A stretch of DNA of 64,000 bases from Homarus americanus (GCF_018991925.1 NW_024720711.1:6930365-6994364); one strand, 5' to 3'. Shown: positions 48,756-60,834, counted from the stretch's first letter. Notes: generated by a model from the letters alone, not told the origin. Program-made: numbers and translations.

Positions 48756-48808
48756 TTCCTTCCTTCCTTCCTTCCTTCCTTCCTTCCTTCCTTCCTTCCT
48801 TCCTTCCT
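48721..48808 (+). repeat. (CT)n then (CTTC)n microsatellites
   Basis: CT run 48721-48753 and CTTC run 48756-48808. Confidence 0.96.
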
Positions 48809-49147
48809 ATTTTATATTTCTCGATCATTTTTAAATGCAGAGCAATTAAGCCAACTGAATAGAGAGGAAGCAAGAAGATGAAAGGGGAAAGAGAGAGAGG
48901 TAGGGGGGAAAAGTAAATGGAAGGAGAAGGAAAATAAGAATGCAGAAGGAAAGAGAGGGAGGGAGAGGTGCCTTGGGGTGGGGCTCTACACAGTGCCACT
49001 ATATTATGGCACTGGTTGGCACCCTTTGAGCTCCTGTGCCAGCGGTCGCCATGAAAGGGGTGTCATTACTCGCCGTCTTGTGGGATCCTTGAGGAAAAGA
49101 AAAGAGAATTCTCCATTGAAATGTGACATGTGTTGATGGTGGTGTGG

Positions 49148-49575
49148 CTTGTGTCTTGCCTCCCCTCCCCTCCTCCTCCTCCCTCCTCCCTCCCTCCTCC
49201 TCCTCCTCCTCCCTCCCTCCCTCCCTCCCCTCCTCCTCCTCCCTCCCTCTTCCCCTCCCCCTCCCTCCTCTCCTCCTCCTCCTCCCTCCTCCTCCTCCCT
49301 CCTCCTCCCTTCTCTCTTTTGTTTTTTCTTTCACCATATTCCCCTTCTCCCTCTTCTTCATCTCACCACCACCTCCTTTTTTCTCATCTTCTCCTTTCTC
49401 CTCCTTCTACTGTTCGTCTTCCTTCCTTTCTCCTCCTTCATCATCCTCGTCTTCCTTCCTTCCTTCTTCCTTCTACCCTCCTTCCTCCCTCCTCCCTCCC
49501 TGCCCTCCTCTTCTTTCTCCCTTCCTCCCTTCCTTCCTCCCCTCCTCCCTCCTTTCCTCCACACCTCCTACCCTT
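49148..49575 (+). repeat. Polypyrimidine tract (CTCCTCCCTCC)
   Basis: About 430 bp almost without purines on the plus strand. The 150-200 codon Pro/Ser/Leu frames are compositional. Confidence 0.9.
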
Positions 49576-49734
49576 CACACAAGGTTAGAGGTCGACCTCC
49601 AACACCTCCTCCAGTCTCCCTCGTCCTCCACAAAATTCAATGCACCAGGTATTGTAATTATTCGAAATAATATAGCGAGTCCCTCAACCTTTGTTTCTTA
49701 TCCGCTCAACCATGAAATGAATTCCCAAAATTAG

Positions 49735-51305
49735 TTTTCTTTCCATCTCGGCAGGACGGCGTTCGTGTGAGAGACATTGTTGGTGGGGAATTGGGAATTG
49801 GGAATCGGGAATGAGGAGGTAGGAGAAGAAGAAGAAGAAGAAGAAGACAGAGTAAGAAGATTCAACTTGGTAGGAGGTGGGGGAGGGGGAGGGATTGTTA
49901 GGAGGTGGAGGTGGAGGAGGAAGAGTTTCAACGTGGAAGGGGGAGGGATGGATTGTTAGGAAGAAGAAGAAGAGGAGGCTCTGGTATTTCGAATAAGTAG
50001 ATTCAACCGGGGGGGTTTGTGAGGTGGAAGAGGAGGTGAAGGAAGGATAGAGAGAAATCTTGAATAAGAAGATTCTGGGGAGGAAGAATTATTTAGAACT
50101 GAGGGCTGGAGGTGTAGTGAGGGGTGTAGGTGTAGCGAGGGCTGGAGGTGTAGGTGTACTGAGTAGTAGTGTTGGTAGTAGTAGTAGCAGAACTACTACT
50201 AATTTTTTTTTTATTATGGCCTCCAGCCTCCCCCAATAGCCACACCTTCGCCGCCATTTTATTACCTTCATATTAAATATCCTAATACATAAGTAGCTAT
50301 CCTAGCCGTGTTGAATTAGTTGAGCAGCCGATCTATGCGGCATTCAGTGACTGTTGCCTCACTCAATATCTGCAACTGTTGTCTGCTTTGGGGCCGATGC
50401 TCTCGTTCCCCTGAGGCAGTACTACCACCATTAATAGTAGTAGTAGTAACTATGGAGGAGTGTGTGGATAAGAAATAATGTTAGTAGTAGCCTATTGTAT
50501 TTAAACATATAAATGCATTTGCACTCAGTATATAACAATTACTTAGGACCTTCCTTTAATAAATAATATAATATAGGCTCTGCTGTTATACTTAATATCT
50601 ACTCTATATTCTCACAATGCAGTTTTAATAGCATTCAATAATGGTTCAGCTATTTTACCTTTCTACCTCACGGAAATAACCACAATTTGCCTTAATATTA
50701 TTTCGGATAATTTTTATAAGTAATATATATATGAATAAGTAAATAGATATAAACCATTGAAATGTTAAGTTTAGGTATTAATATATTGCTGGAATATTTA
50801 GATGAAAAATTAATGAAAAAAAATTTATATAAGTTTTACCCAACACAAATCCAATTCTGGTTCACGTATTTCGACTCAAAATTGTGGTTAGGTTTATCCT
50901 CCTGTGTTATATATTGTTGTTGATATATTATTGAGATGTTGAGGTAGAGCACGGTGAAAAAAAATACTAATGTTTTCTTTTTAATCTAGACATTCCACCA
51001 GTCGAGGAATTTATTATTTTAACCCACCAAAAACTCTGTATGTAGTTATATTTACTTTTTATTTGTGTTAAGGTGAACCCCTGGATATATTATGGAGACC
51101 TTTAGATTGAATTAAAACAAAAAGGAGAGAGAAAGTTTATTATTTGCGTTTATTCAAATAATCTAAAATTTTAGCTTTTTTTTTATTTTGGCTGAAAAGG
51201 TTAAATGTTATTACTATCTTGACCATGTTAAATTCATCCTGGTATCCGTTACACGAGACCAAAAAAAAAAACCTTGACAGTTGAGTCTCTCGTGTGTGTT
51301 GACAT
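49735..51305. other. Unique stretch, AT-rich in its second half
   Basis: GAA/GGA-rich patches at 49780-49990 and TAG-rich DNA at 50165-50190 and 50435-50450. 50460-51250 is AT-rich without repeats or exons that I can recognise. Confidence 0.55.
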
Positions 51306-51310
51306 GTGTA

Positions 51311-51311
<1 letters not shown>

Positions 51312-51383
<72 letters not shown>
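51312..51383 (+). repeat. (GT)n microsatellite
   Basis: About 36 units. Confidence 0.97.
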
Positions 51384-51387
<4 letters not shown>

Positions 51388-51639
51388 TTTACTCACATTC
51401 ATGCCTGCAGACCAATTGAAAATGATTAAATTCACCATCAGTATTCATGCCCCTCCCCCTCCCCCCCCCCTTAAAAAAAAAAAATATTATCCCCAAGAAA
51501 ATATCACCATTCAGAGGGGGTTCCAACATCACAATTAGGTCAGCACCATTGTCTCGGCCGTCCTGGGAGAAAAACACCTCCCCGGGATTAAAATAACAAC
51601 AATATCAACAGTAGTCGTGTTCTCTTCCTTTTATTACCA

Positions 51640-51765
51640 TTTTCTAGACGTTTAATTGCAATCACTCACAAGGGCGAATAGTCTCGAATTTAATTGCAAG
51701 CGAGGCAAATAAAAGAACGCCCAATAAAGTTTTATTTCAATGCTCCAGCTATTGTCTGAATGATA
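51640..51765. promoter_or_regulatory. Candidate homeodomain-site cluster
   Basis: An 11-bp motif TTTAATTGCAA occurs twice, at 51651-51661 and 51689-51699. It is followed by CCAATAAAGTTTTATTTC (51720-51737). The sequence is unique and not low complexity. Regulatory function is inferred from motif type only. Confidence 0.25.
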
Positions 51766-51779
51766 TGAGTGGAATACGC

Positions 51780-52150
51780 ATTAGGGAGGGAAGCGGGAGG
51801 GAGGCCCCGAGTGAGCGTTTTCTATGGCATTTGCCTCCTATTCTCTGTGGTAAGGGGAGGGAGACTTAAATTGGTTTTAGGAGGGGGGCCGTATGGGGTT
51901 TTACACGATGGATCCCTGACAGTCTTACAGGGAGGTTATGGCGTCTTGGGAGGATACAGGGAGGGAGGGAAGAGGCCAGGGGGAGTATCAGGAAGGGAGG
52001 GTGTGTGTCAGAGAAGAAGGGAGGGAATCAGAGATGGAGGGTGTCAGATTTGAAGGGAGGGACTCAGGGAGGGGGGGGGATAGGAGGAATCAGAGAGATA
52101 GGGAAGGGGGGGGAGACAGTCAGGGAGGGAGGGAGGGTAGGGTCTTTTAT
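51780..52150 (+). repeat. G/A-rich low-complexity DNA
   Basis: GGGAGGGA-type degenerate repeats, densest at 51955-52140. Confidence 0.8.
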
Positions 52151-52266
52151 ATCCGACAAGAATGATATGAGGGAGGAATGATCTGTGTTCCTTGTGTTGG
52201 GTATTTTAATTCATTCCAGTGTTTATTTATTACGTGTCTGGGCCATTAAGATCTGCTACGTGGTGT

Positions 52267-52268
52267 GT

Positions 52269-52327
<59 letters not shown>
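52267..52327 (+). repeat. (GT)n microsatellite
   Basis: About 30 units. Confidence 0.96.
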
Positions 52328-52329
<2 letters not shown>

Positions 52330-52603
52330 CACTTCACCTCGGCTCTGTGTTGTGTCGGTGTAAACAAACACTTCATTATATTTGTGCTCATTATAAATCA
52401 TGTTTGTTTATACGAGGTTTTGATTCTATTTTCTCCTCTATATATTTATTAATTTAATCAACAATTACACATTTATCTCTCTGTTCAGTATCTATCTCTT
52501 TGTTTGTTCCTCTTCTGTTTTTGTCGTGTAATTTATTTGTTTTTTGTGTGTTTTTTTTAGTTTATGTGACATTTGGAATTACTAGCACTTACGAGAGAAG
52601 TTT

Positions 52604-52625
52604 TACATTTGCATATTAATGAGCT
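52604..52625 (+). promoter_or_regulatory. Octamer plus homeodomain composite motif
   Basis: ATTTGCAT (52607-52614) runs directly into ATTAATGAG, an arrangement typical of POU-homeodomain binding sites. Unique flanking sequence to 52680 includes ATCAATTACAG. Candidate only. Confidence 0.25.
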
Positions 52626-52689
52626 TAAGAGATCAATTACAGACGAGTTAAGGAATTTTCCAGGTTATATAACACATAGATTGTCTTTC

Positions 52690-53350
52690 CATGTTTAGAT
52701 AGACGGACATGTTTTTTTCCCCTCACGTAGACAGATAGACAATCTTCCATTCGTGTAGACAGATAGATACGTCTCCCACATGTAGATAGATAGATAGGCC
52801 TCCACCCATGTAGACAGATAGATTAGGGCTCCCTCATGTAGACAGATAGACACGCCTCCCTCATGTAGACAGATAGACACGCCCCCCGCATGTAATGTAG
52901 ACAGATAGACACTCCTCCCCTCATTAGACAGATAGACACGCCTCCCCCATCTAGACATACTAGACACTTCCTCCCATCTAGACAGACAGAGAGGCACTTC
53001 CTCCCATCTCGACAGACATCCAGACAAACAGATAGACACTCCTCCCCTCATTAGACAGATAGACACTCCTCACCATGTAGACAGATAGACACTCCTCCCC
53101 TCATTAGACAGATACGCCTCCCCCATCTAGACAGACATCCAGACAGACAGATAGACACGCCTCCCCATGTAGACAGATAGACACTCCTCCCCTCATTAGA
53201 CAGATACGCCTCCCCCATCTAGACAGACATCCAGACAGACAGATAGACACTCCTCCCCATGTAGACAGATAGACTCGCCCATTACATGTAAATAATTCGA
53301 CACTACCTTAGTATGTGAACAGTCAAGCATATACCAAGTAGACAGACACG
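52690..53350 (+). repeat. About 27-bp minisatellite array
   Basis: About 22 units of GTAGACAGATAGACACTC followed by CTCCCTCAT, with GATA-type sub-repeats and several longer composite units (AGACATCCAGACAGACAG, at about 53010, 53130 and 53222). Confidence 0.92.
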
Positions 53351-53369
53351 CCCATATAGACACTCAGCC

Positions 53370-53862
53370 ACGCCCCTTCCCTCCCTCCTCATCTCCCTCT
53401 TCCCTCCCTCTCCTCCTTACTTCCCTCCACCCCTTTCATCCTCCCCATTTCCTCCTTCCTTATCCTCCGTATTATCCCCCTTTTCCCTCCCCCCTTCGCC
53501 TTCTTTCTTTCATTGTTGTACTTCTTTCCCTCCCCTTTCGTCCTTCCCTCCTTTTCTATTACCATCCTTTCCTCCTTTCCTATTACCATCCTTCCCTCCT
53601 TCCTCTCCCTCCCCATTCGTCCCTCCCTCCTTCCTCCCCTCCTTCCTCTCCTCCCCTTTGTCTTCGCCTTCGTCATTACCCTTCTTCCTCCCTTCCTTCC
53701 TTCCTTCCTCTCCTTCCCTCCTCTTTCTCTCTCCCCACTACCATCCTTCCCACCCTGCTCTCCCTCTCAATTAAACCTCCATCCCTCCTTCTCCTTCTTC
53801 CTAATTATCATCCTTTCCTTCCTCCCTCCCCATTATCATCCTTTTCCTCCCTCCCTCCTGCC
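53370..53862 (+). repeat. Polypyrimidine tract
   Basis: C/T-rich DNA with CCTTCCTCC and CATCCTTTCC sub-repeats. Confidence 0.87.
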
Positions 53863-54124
53863 AGCGTGAGGGAGGAAGGAAGCCCAACCTAACCCAGAGG
53901 TCGGCTTGTTTCCGGTGATGTCGTCTATATTTCAATAACTATCGTTCTCCTCTTCCTCTCAAAATAACGAAGAGGTCGCTTACTGTCCCACTGAGCTGAG
54001 AAGCCATTTAAAAGCTGAATAAATGATCCCGAGAGGTTGGCAAAAACAGGTCCGGATTGTCCTAGTGGCCGGCTGAGTGCTGCCATACATTGTGTGTTCG
54101 GGGGAGTGGGGGGGGGGAGCTGCA

Positions 54125-54785
54125 TATTGTGGTGGTGGTGGAACAGTGTGTTGGAGGTAGTGGTGCAATGTGTTGGTGGTGGTTCACTGTATTGTGGTGG
54201 TGCGCTGTGTTGTAGTTGGTGCACTGTATTGTGGTGGTGCACTGTGTTGTAGTGGTGCACTGTGTTGTGGGCTGTGTTATAGTGGTGCACTGTGTTGTGG
54301 TGGTGCACTGTGTTGTGGTGGTGCACTGTGTTGTGGTGGTGCACTGTGTTGTGGGCTGTGTTGTAGTGGTAAACTGTGTTGTGGTGGTGCACTGTATTGT
54401 GGTGCACTGTGTTGTAGTGGTGCACTGTGTTGTGGGCTGTGTTGGAGTGGTGCACTGGTGGTGGTGCACTGTGGTGGTGCACTAGGTTGTGGTGGTGCAC
54501 TGCACTGTGGTGGTGCACTGTGTTGTGGTGGTGCACTGTGGGTGGTACACTGTGTTGTGGTGGTGCTGGTGCACTGTGTTGTGGTGGTGCACTGTGTTGT
54601 GGTGGTGCACTGCACTGTGGTGGTGGTGGTGCACTGTGTTGTGGTGGTGCACTGTGTTCTGGTGGTACACTGCACTGTGGTGGTGCACTGTGTTGTGGTG
54701 GTGCACTGTTTTGTGGTGGTGCACTGTATTCTGGTGGTGCACTGTGTTGTGGTGGTGCACTCTATTGTGGTGGGGCACTGTTGTC
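54125..54785 (+). repeat. 18-bp minisatellite array
   Basis: About 36 copies of GGTGGTGCACTGTGTTGT. Because 18 is a multiple of three, long frames persist on both strands (up to 216 codons of VVHCV or HHHNTV type); they are repeat products. GTGCAC gives each unit a palindromic core. Confidence 0.95.
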
Positions 54786-54975
54786 TTACCTTGCTTATCG
54801 TTCCATATCACTTTGTATAAAAACCTCGAGAATGTAGATAATATAATGTATAAAAAAAATAGCTACACAGAAAAACAAATTAAACATCATCTGTACATAT
54901 TTGCATTAAATCATGTAAAAACAATCTTTATAAGCATGTAATTTTTGTTTTAATTCTGTTTTATTTTCTTTGCAG

Positions 54976-55017
54976 TACGGAGGCCATTTTTAACACCAGC
55001 AATAGACCCAAGGCGAG
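54976..55017 (+). CDS. Candidate 42-nt microexon with strong splice signals
   Basis: A long T-rich tract ends in TTTTCTTTGCAG (54964-54975), and the segment is followed by a near-perfect donor GAG|GTAAGT (55015-55023). The 42 nt are a multiple of three, so inclusion would keep frame. Two of three frames are open (RRPFLTPAIDPRR or TEAIFNTSNRPKA). I cannot tell which is used or what protein it belongs to. It lies 190 bp beyond the 54.1-54.8 kb minisatellite and is on the opposite strand to the cut-like exon. It could also be a decoy. Confidence 0.35.
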
Positions 55018-55084
55018 GTAAGTCACTCAACTCTTCCTCTGTAATATTTACATGACGAGTATACTATTACCACCTTCCTTGAGA

Positions 55085-55470
55085 CGTGGTTTTAGTACAG
55101 TGGCGGTTTTTGTGGGTTTAATGATAAAAACACCTTTATTTGTTGAAGGTTTAACGTTAAACCACCTGTTATTTTTTGTGGGTTTAATGATACGAAATCC
55201 ACCGGTATTTTTTTTAGGGTTTAATGGTACAAAATCACCCTGCATATTGTTTTTGTTTCTGTTAAGTGATGATTAATCTCTATACTTAAAGATTAATATG
55301 AATCTTTTTACTCATTCATTGGGTTAAATTTGTTGAGTGAATTTTATGTTCGTTTGGTAAATTTGTTGTTTGTTGGTTAAATTTTTTGGGGCGCTCAATT
55401 TTGTTTGTTACATAAATTGTTATTTGTTTTGGGGTAAAGTTTTTGTTTGTTGGATAAATTTATTATTGGT
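55085..55470 (+). repeat. Degenerate GTTTAATG and TTTGTTGG tandem repeats
   Basis: 55110-55240 has three to four copies of GTGGGTTTAATGATA, then AAA(A/T)CACC. 55320-55470 has about five copies of TTTGTTGGTTAAATTT. Confidence 0.65.
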
Positions 55471-55494
55471 TCAGGTTAAGGCAGAGATAAGGTA

Positions 55495-55715
55495 AATCCT
55501 CCCTCTCCGCAACACCTCCCTCTCCCACAACCTTCCCTCTCACCTCCCCCACAACCTTCCCTCTCACCTCCCCCCACCCCCCCCTCCCCACCTATCCCTC
55601 CCTCCTCCTCTCCTCCTCCGCCTCGCCTCCTTCCTCTCCCCTTCCCTCCCCCTTCCCTCTCCCCCACCTTCCTCTCCCTACCTCTCCCCTCCCTCCCCTA
55701 CCTCCCCTTCCCCAG
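55495..55715 (+). repeat. Polypyrimidine tract
   Basis: CCCTCTCCC-rich DNA with short duplicated segments (ACAACCTTCCCTCTCACC twice near 55530-55570). Confidence 0.88.
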
Positions 55716-55729
55716 AAACTCCTACCCAC

Positions 55730-57179
55730 ACGTCGGAGAAATGCTCGCCCAGACGTAGTATCGCCAGGCGTTCATTTATATGGCACACACACACACACCC
55801 ACACCTCGAGCATCTGAAATTCTAATGCGGTTGCCTTCCTTCGTACTGTTTAAGGTGAGGTGAAATATGTTAACTGGTCGAGCTTTTGTCCAGTTAGGTG
55901 TTGTTAATCTGTTAATGTCTGTTGGTTTCGCTATGGCGTTCGTCAAATTAAATCATTTTTTATTTAATTATTTTGTTTATTTCTGGATTTTTTTTTTATA
56001 CAAAGGTGTAGTTGTAAATATTTAATACATGTGGTTTTAAATTAGGATTGTAATATTCGTAAGTACAATTGAAGAAAAATGAGATGCAATGTAAATAAAA
56101 TAATCCCTTAAAATTATAGAAATATTATAGGTAATTTAAATTATATAAAAGCGAGATATACAATTATGTAAATAAAATATTTCTTTAAGATTATAGAAAT
56201 TGGTGAGTTTAATGATAGAAATGTGAGGTTTAACGAGTAGAAAATACAAGAATTATACAGGAAAATAAAACCTATTTATCACTCATGTTTTAGTATGATA
56301 TAGGAAGTGTTGATTAACGAAGGTGAGGTTTAACGAACAGGAATTAACGATATAGAAATAAAATGAATAATTATCTCGTATTTTGACATTGTAGAAAGAT
56401 AGTAATTGGTGGAATATATAAGTTTAACGAAGAGGAAATAGAAGAATATATAAATGAAGGGGAAGGAGTAAAAGAAACAAGATAGATATTTAACGAAGAA
56501 GAAATACAAAACTATGATAAAATAGGAAGAAATAATTGAATCTAAGAGCTATAACGAACGAGAATCATGAAAAAAAATGTTTGATAAAGGCGATTATTTG
56601 AACGACAAGACCAGTGACGTCCGCCATTGAGAAGCTGGTCGGTGATGCTGACTTGTTTGGCGTTCATTCAAGTTTACCTTTTTGTCGAGTGAAGAGAAAA
56701 AAAAAAAAAAATCCCATTTCTCTTTCTTTCTCTCTCTCTCTTTCTCTACTGTATTTATTTAATTTTCGTTATATTTTCAAGTTATTTATTTATTTTTGGG
56801 AATAGCCATAATGTGGATTAATCGATATGTTTTAATAAGGATTTGGTTATCGTGTGGTGGTAGTGAGTGAAATATTCTGAAAAAATTCACTAACCATATG
56901 AAAATGAGACTGCACCACCCCCTCCCACCTCCTCCTTCCTAGCTACCCCTTCTCTCTCCCTCCCCCTACCTCCCCCTCCTCCTACCCTGACGGAGGGGCC
57001 CATAACATGTGTCAGACACGCACATTGGCTGATTTTGTGCGATTGAAAGTCAAAAGCGGTAAAAAAAAAAAAAACTAAAGTGAAAAGTGTAAAATGGTTG
57101 TTTGGTAGTTCAGGGTTCGGGGGGAGATCGTGTGATGGAAATGTGGTGGAAGCGGTCAGTGGATTACGCAGACACACAG

Positions 57180-57212
<33 letters not shown>

Positions 57213-57500
57213 AGGTATTGGTGTGGTCGGTGGCGTTCTTATAAGCTGACCAACCAAGAGATCCGGATGTGGTGAAGTCGGATACTATTGGTGCAGGAAA
57301 ACCCTTACACGAACGGCTCTTGTGTTGTTGTGTTGTTGTACCTGACTGATGTTTTTTTTGAGTTGTTAATTTAGCCTTTTTGTGATTGTTGGTGACTGTT
57401 TGTAAGTGTTGGTGACTGACTGTGAGTGTTGGTGAATGTGTGTGTTGGTGACTTGTGTTAGTGACTGTGTGTGTTGGTGATGTGTGTTGGTGACTTTTGG
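55730..57500. other. AT-rich unique stretch with an old decayed repeat
   Basis: 56190-56540 contains about six diverged copies of GGTTTAACGAAGAGGAAATA. C/T patches occur at 56715-56750 and 56915-56980, (CA)14 at 57180-57207 and GTTGGTGACTG repeats at 57395-57500. No gene is supported. Confidence 0.55.
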
Positions 57501-57517
57501 TTACGTCATAGTTATCA

Positions 57518-57800
57518 CCTCCACCATAATCATCACCATCACCACCACCATCAAAACCACCACCATCATCACCAACACCATCGTCATCACCAACACCATC
57601 ATCATCAATCTTCATCACCACCAACACCACCATCATCACCAACACCATCATCATCAATCTTCATCACCACCACCACCACCATCATCACCAACACCACCAT
57701 CATCATCATCTTCATCACCACCAACACCACCATCATCACCAACACCATCATCATCATCTTCATCATCACCACCACCATAACCACCACCACCACCACCACA
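57518..57800 (+). repeat. CAC/CAT trinucleotide repeat
   Basis: Blocks of CACCAACACCATCATCATC with TTCATCACC linkers, about 60-bp higher period. Long His/Thr/Ser frames are repeat products. Confidence 0.93.
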
Positions 57801-58065
57801 TCCTCCTAACTACATGTGACATATTTACCTTCCACTCTCCCAATCCCTCCCTTCACCCTTCCCCCCCCCCCCCCTCCCACCCCCTTCCCCCGGATTACTA
57901 TCACCCGAAATAAGGAGAGCCAATTACCGATTCAAAAAAGCCATTAAAGCGAAAACTCTAGGAACGCCACGCTAGTAATTACCCGCCATTTACAGGTACA
58001 AATGAAGATGGTTGGCGAAATCTGAATTAGTCTCCCATTGATGTGTGGCGGCCGAGGCTAGCGGT

Positions 58066-58092
58066 GTTTGTTTGTTTGTTTGTTTGTTTGTT
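58066..58092 (+). repeat. (TTTG)n microsatellite
   Basis: About seven units. Confidence 0.93.
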
Positions 58093-58111
58093 TTCTCAAT
58101 CCAACACAGTC

Positions 58112-58540
58112 ATAGAGTGGGTGTACAGTACAGTGTTCCCCTCAGTTGGTGTACAGTACAGTGTTCCCCTCAGTTGGTGTACAGTACAGTGTTCCCTTCG
58201 TTGGTGTACAGCACAGTGGGGTGTACAGCCAGTGTTCCCCAGTTGGTGTACAGTACAGTGTTCCCCTCAGTTGGTGTACAGTACAGTGTTCCCTTCAGTT
58301 AGTGTACAGTACAGTGTTCCCCTCGGTGTACAGTACAGTGTTCCCCTCAGTTGGTGTACAGTACAGTGTTCCCCTCAGTTGGTGTACAGCACAGTGTTCC
58401 CCTCGGTGTACAGTACAGTGTTCCCCTCAGTTGGTGTGCAGTACAGTGTTCCCCTCAGTTGGTGTACAGTACAGTGTTCCCCTCAGTTGGTGTACGGTAC
58501 AGTGTTCCCCTCAGTAGGTGTACAGTACAGTGTTCCCCCG
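58112..58540 (+). repeat. 28-bp minisatellite array
   Basis: About 16 copies of GGTGTACAGTACAGTGTT followed by CCCCTCAGTT. Four copies are shortened by loss of the CAGTTG part. Confidence 0.95.
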
Positions 58541-58958
58541 CCTGCTTGCCTTCCCCCAATGGCCGATATTCATATACAGTAAGCTGGAGACGTGGACTTT
58601 ATCACCCGTGGCCGACCTCCATAGTCTTTACAACCCACCAATGGCCTCTTACCTCCTGCTTTTTCACGGCGATTTTTTTCTCATTCTTATTTTTTTCCTC
58701 TTTCTTTTTGGGGTTAGATACAGTCCATAAAAATTGTGTAGGAGACGTCGATAGCCAGGACTCTCGTGCGTGAGGCGTGATACTTGACGGAGGAGATGTT
58801 GCCTGAGTGTGCCTGTGTCGACATCCCCTCCTACACACTTTGTTTACATTTCCCGTCCTTCAGATCCGCCAAAACGACGTCTCGTGACGGATGTGAAGGA
58901 GCCCGGGAGATTGACTCGAGTCGAAAGTTTTCACGATTTGCCTCATTCTTTTATCACT

Positions 58959-58959
58959 T

Positions 58960-59022
<63 letters not shown>
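58959..59022 (+). repeat. (GT)n microsatellite
   Basis: About 31 units. Shorter GT runs follow at 59214-59239 and 59328-59367. Confidence 0.96.
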
Positions 59023-59026
<4 letters not shown>

Positions 59027-59325
59027 ACTCAATCGGTCTTGTCAGTTTTATCAGTTTTTTAATACTTTTTTTCTAGGATATTTTTATTTCATTTATTCAG
59101 GTAATTCGTCCTGATAGTTGAATTTACTGTTCTTATGTGTTGATCGTGGACTATCACCTGAACACACACACTGCTGAGACTACTCGAACTTATGTACACA
59201 CACTAAGTAGCGTTTTGTGTGTGTGTGTGTGTGTGTGTTTAACAGTGATCGTTTCGCAGGTTCATGTGTGTGTGTGTCTGTGTCTACATGTGTGTTTGTG
59301 TGTGTACAGTGTTCGTCTGGCAGGG

Positions 59326-59369
<44 letters not shown>

Positions 59370-60300
59370 AGTGATCGTGTGCCTGGGACCCCGGTCATTC
59401 CGCACCCCGGCACAGTCTCGCGGGTATAGACGATGGGATCACCAGCGGTGGAATTGTTTGGTGCAGAGGAGGAGCTCTGCAGTGATGCCAAGGCCACGCC
59501 GCCACCTCTTCCCTGTTTTAGGGGAAGATTACTTTAAAGCATCGGCACCAGGCTGATTAATTAATGCTCTTAACCTTTTCCGGAAAGGGGAGGGGAGGTG
59601 GCGGTATTGTTAAAGATAAGGGCACCATTCTGGGAGGGGTGGAAGAGAGTTGGTGAGGTGTGGCGCGTGACGTGGAAAGGGAAGGGAGGATTGTTAACAC
59701 TGCCAGCAGAGGATTCAGATCCCCCTGAGGAGGTGTCAGATACCCCGTGCAAGATTGACGTATGCGTATGACACCATGAAGATATCTCCCGCCCAGGTTC
59801 CTACGTCGTTCGGTGCCCCGCGGCTTTTGTTCCCTCACTTATATTTGGGTTGTTTTGATACGTATCTCTCTAGTACTAAAGAGCCAGGGGCCGAATCGCA
59901 CTAAAACTACAAACTCCGCTCCAGTATCAGTCAAGCTATGAACACGCCATAAAACAAGAAATTAGCCAATATGGCGGCCCGCCCGAGAAAACACCCCCCC
60001 CAGAACCTCTCGTGCGCAAGTCTCCACACCCATCGAGAACCCATTTAAATATGATATTCCTATACACACGGGTGATGACATAATGACCTCTCCTCCGTGC
60101 TGGTAAGAGTGAAGGGGAGGAAAAAAAACGCACACAAGAACACCTCAGAAAAGCGACGCCTTACAAAAAAAATGGGTGGAAGTTTGGGCTGGGTTTCGGA
60201 CGCGTCGATCGTAAAAGCAAGGTTACAGCCTATCAACACAGAGCCGACCCAATATCATAAGGCGAGACACAACCTCTGATCCTACACGTTCCCTCCACAC
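59370..60300. other. Unique stretch with open frames on both strands
   Basis: 59400-59560 is balanced and open both ways. On the minus strand an acceptor-like CCCCTAAAACAG (59512-59523) precedes a Gly/Ser-rich frame leading into the CA repeat; on the plus strand an ATG at 59433 opens 34 codons. Neither shows a family pattern. The rest has no gene that I can support. Confidence 0.35.
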
Positions 60301-60312
60301 TCTCCCCCAGAT

Positions 60313-60313
<1 letters not shown>

Positions 60314-60373
<60 letters not shown>
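60314..60373 (+). repeat. (GA)n microsatellite
   Basis: About 30 units, followed by purine-rich DNA to 60790. Confidence 0.96.
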
Positions 60374-60374
<1 letters not shown>

Positions 60375-60834
60375 AAAGGGATCGAAGCATGAGAAAAGGT
60401 GAGAGGAGAGGAAGGGAATGTATAGATAAATAGAGAGAGAAACGATAATCACAAGACGAGAGAGAGAGAGAGAACTGAAGACGTAAGAGGGAGAAAACAG
60501 AGGATAATAAACAGGTACACATAAAGTAGGGCGAGTTTGAGGTAGCATAGGGAAGGGGTGAACGAATGAGAGAAGAGGGAGATACAGATAAAGAGAGAGA
60601 GAGAGAAATATAGAGCGTTTTTAAAGAGAAGAGAGACACGGAGAAACAGACACAAAGAAGAAGAAGAAGAAGAACTGTGAAAAGGAAGAATCGATAGACA
60701 AAAACAAAGAGAAGAGAGAAAGAGTAATGAATAAATAAAGAAAATGGAAACGACGTAGAAGGAAAGGAAAAGAGAAATTAAAGAAAAAGAGTAAATAATG
60801 TTGTTTCCTCACTCCATTTTCTTGTTGTCTCACT

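Noticed and set aside
49123..49734. 203-codon Ser/Pro-rich frame
   Set aside because: Polypyrimidine tract; no stop codon can be made from C and T alone.
52695..53066. Cys-containing repeat protein (SICLxxG) on the minus strand
   Set aside because: Product of the GTAGACAGATAGACAC minisatellite, with period a near-multiple of three.
59433..59537. Short plus-strand frame with an acidic segment, and an opposing Ser-rich minus frame
   Set aside because: Both strands are open across the same bases and neither shows a family signature or complete splice sites.
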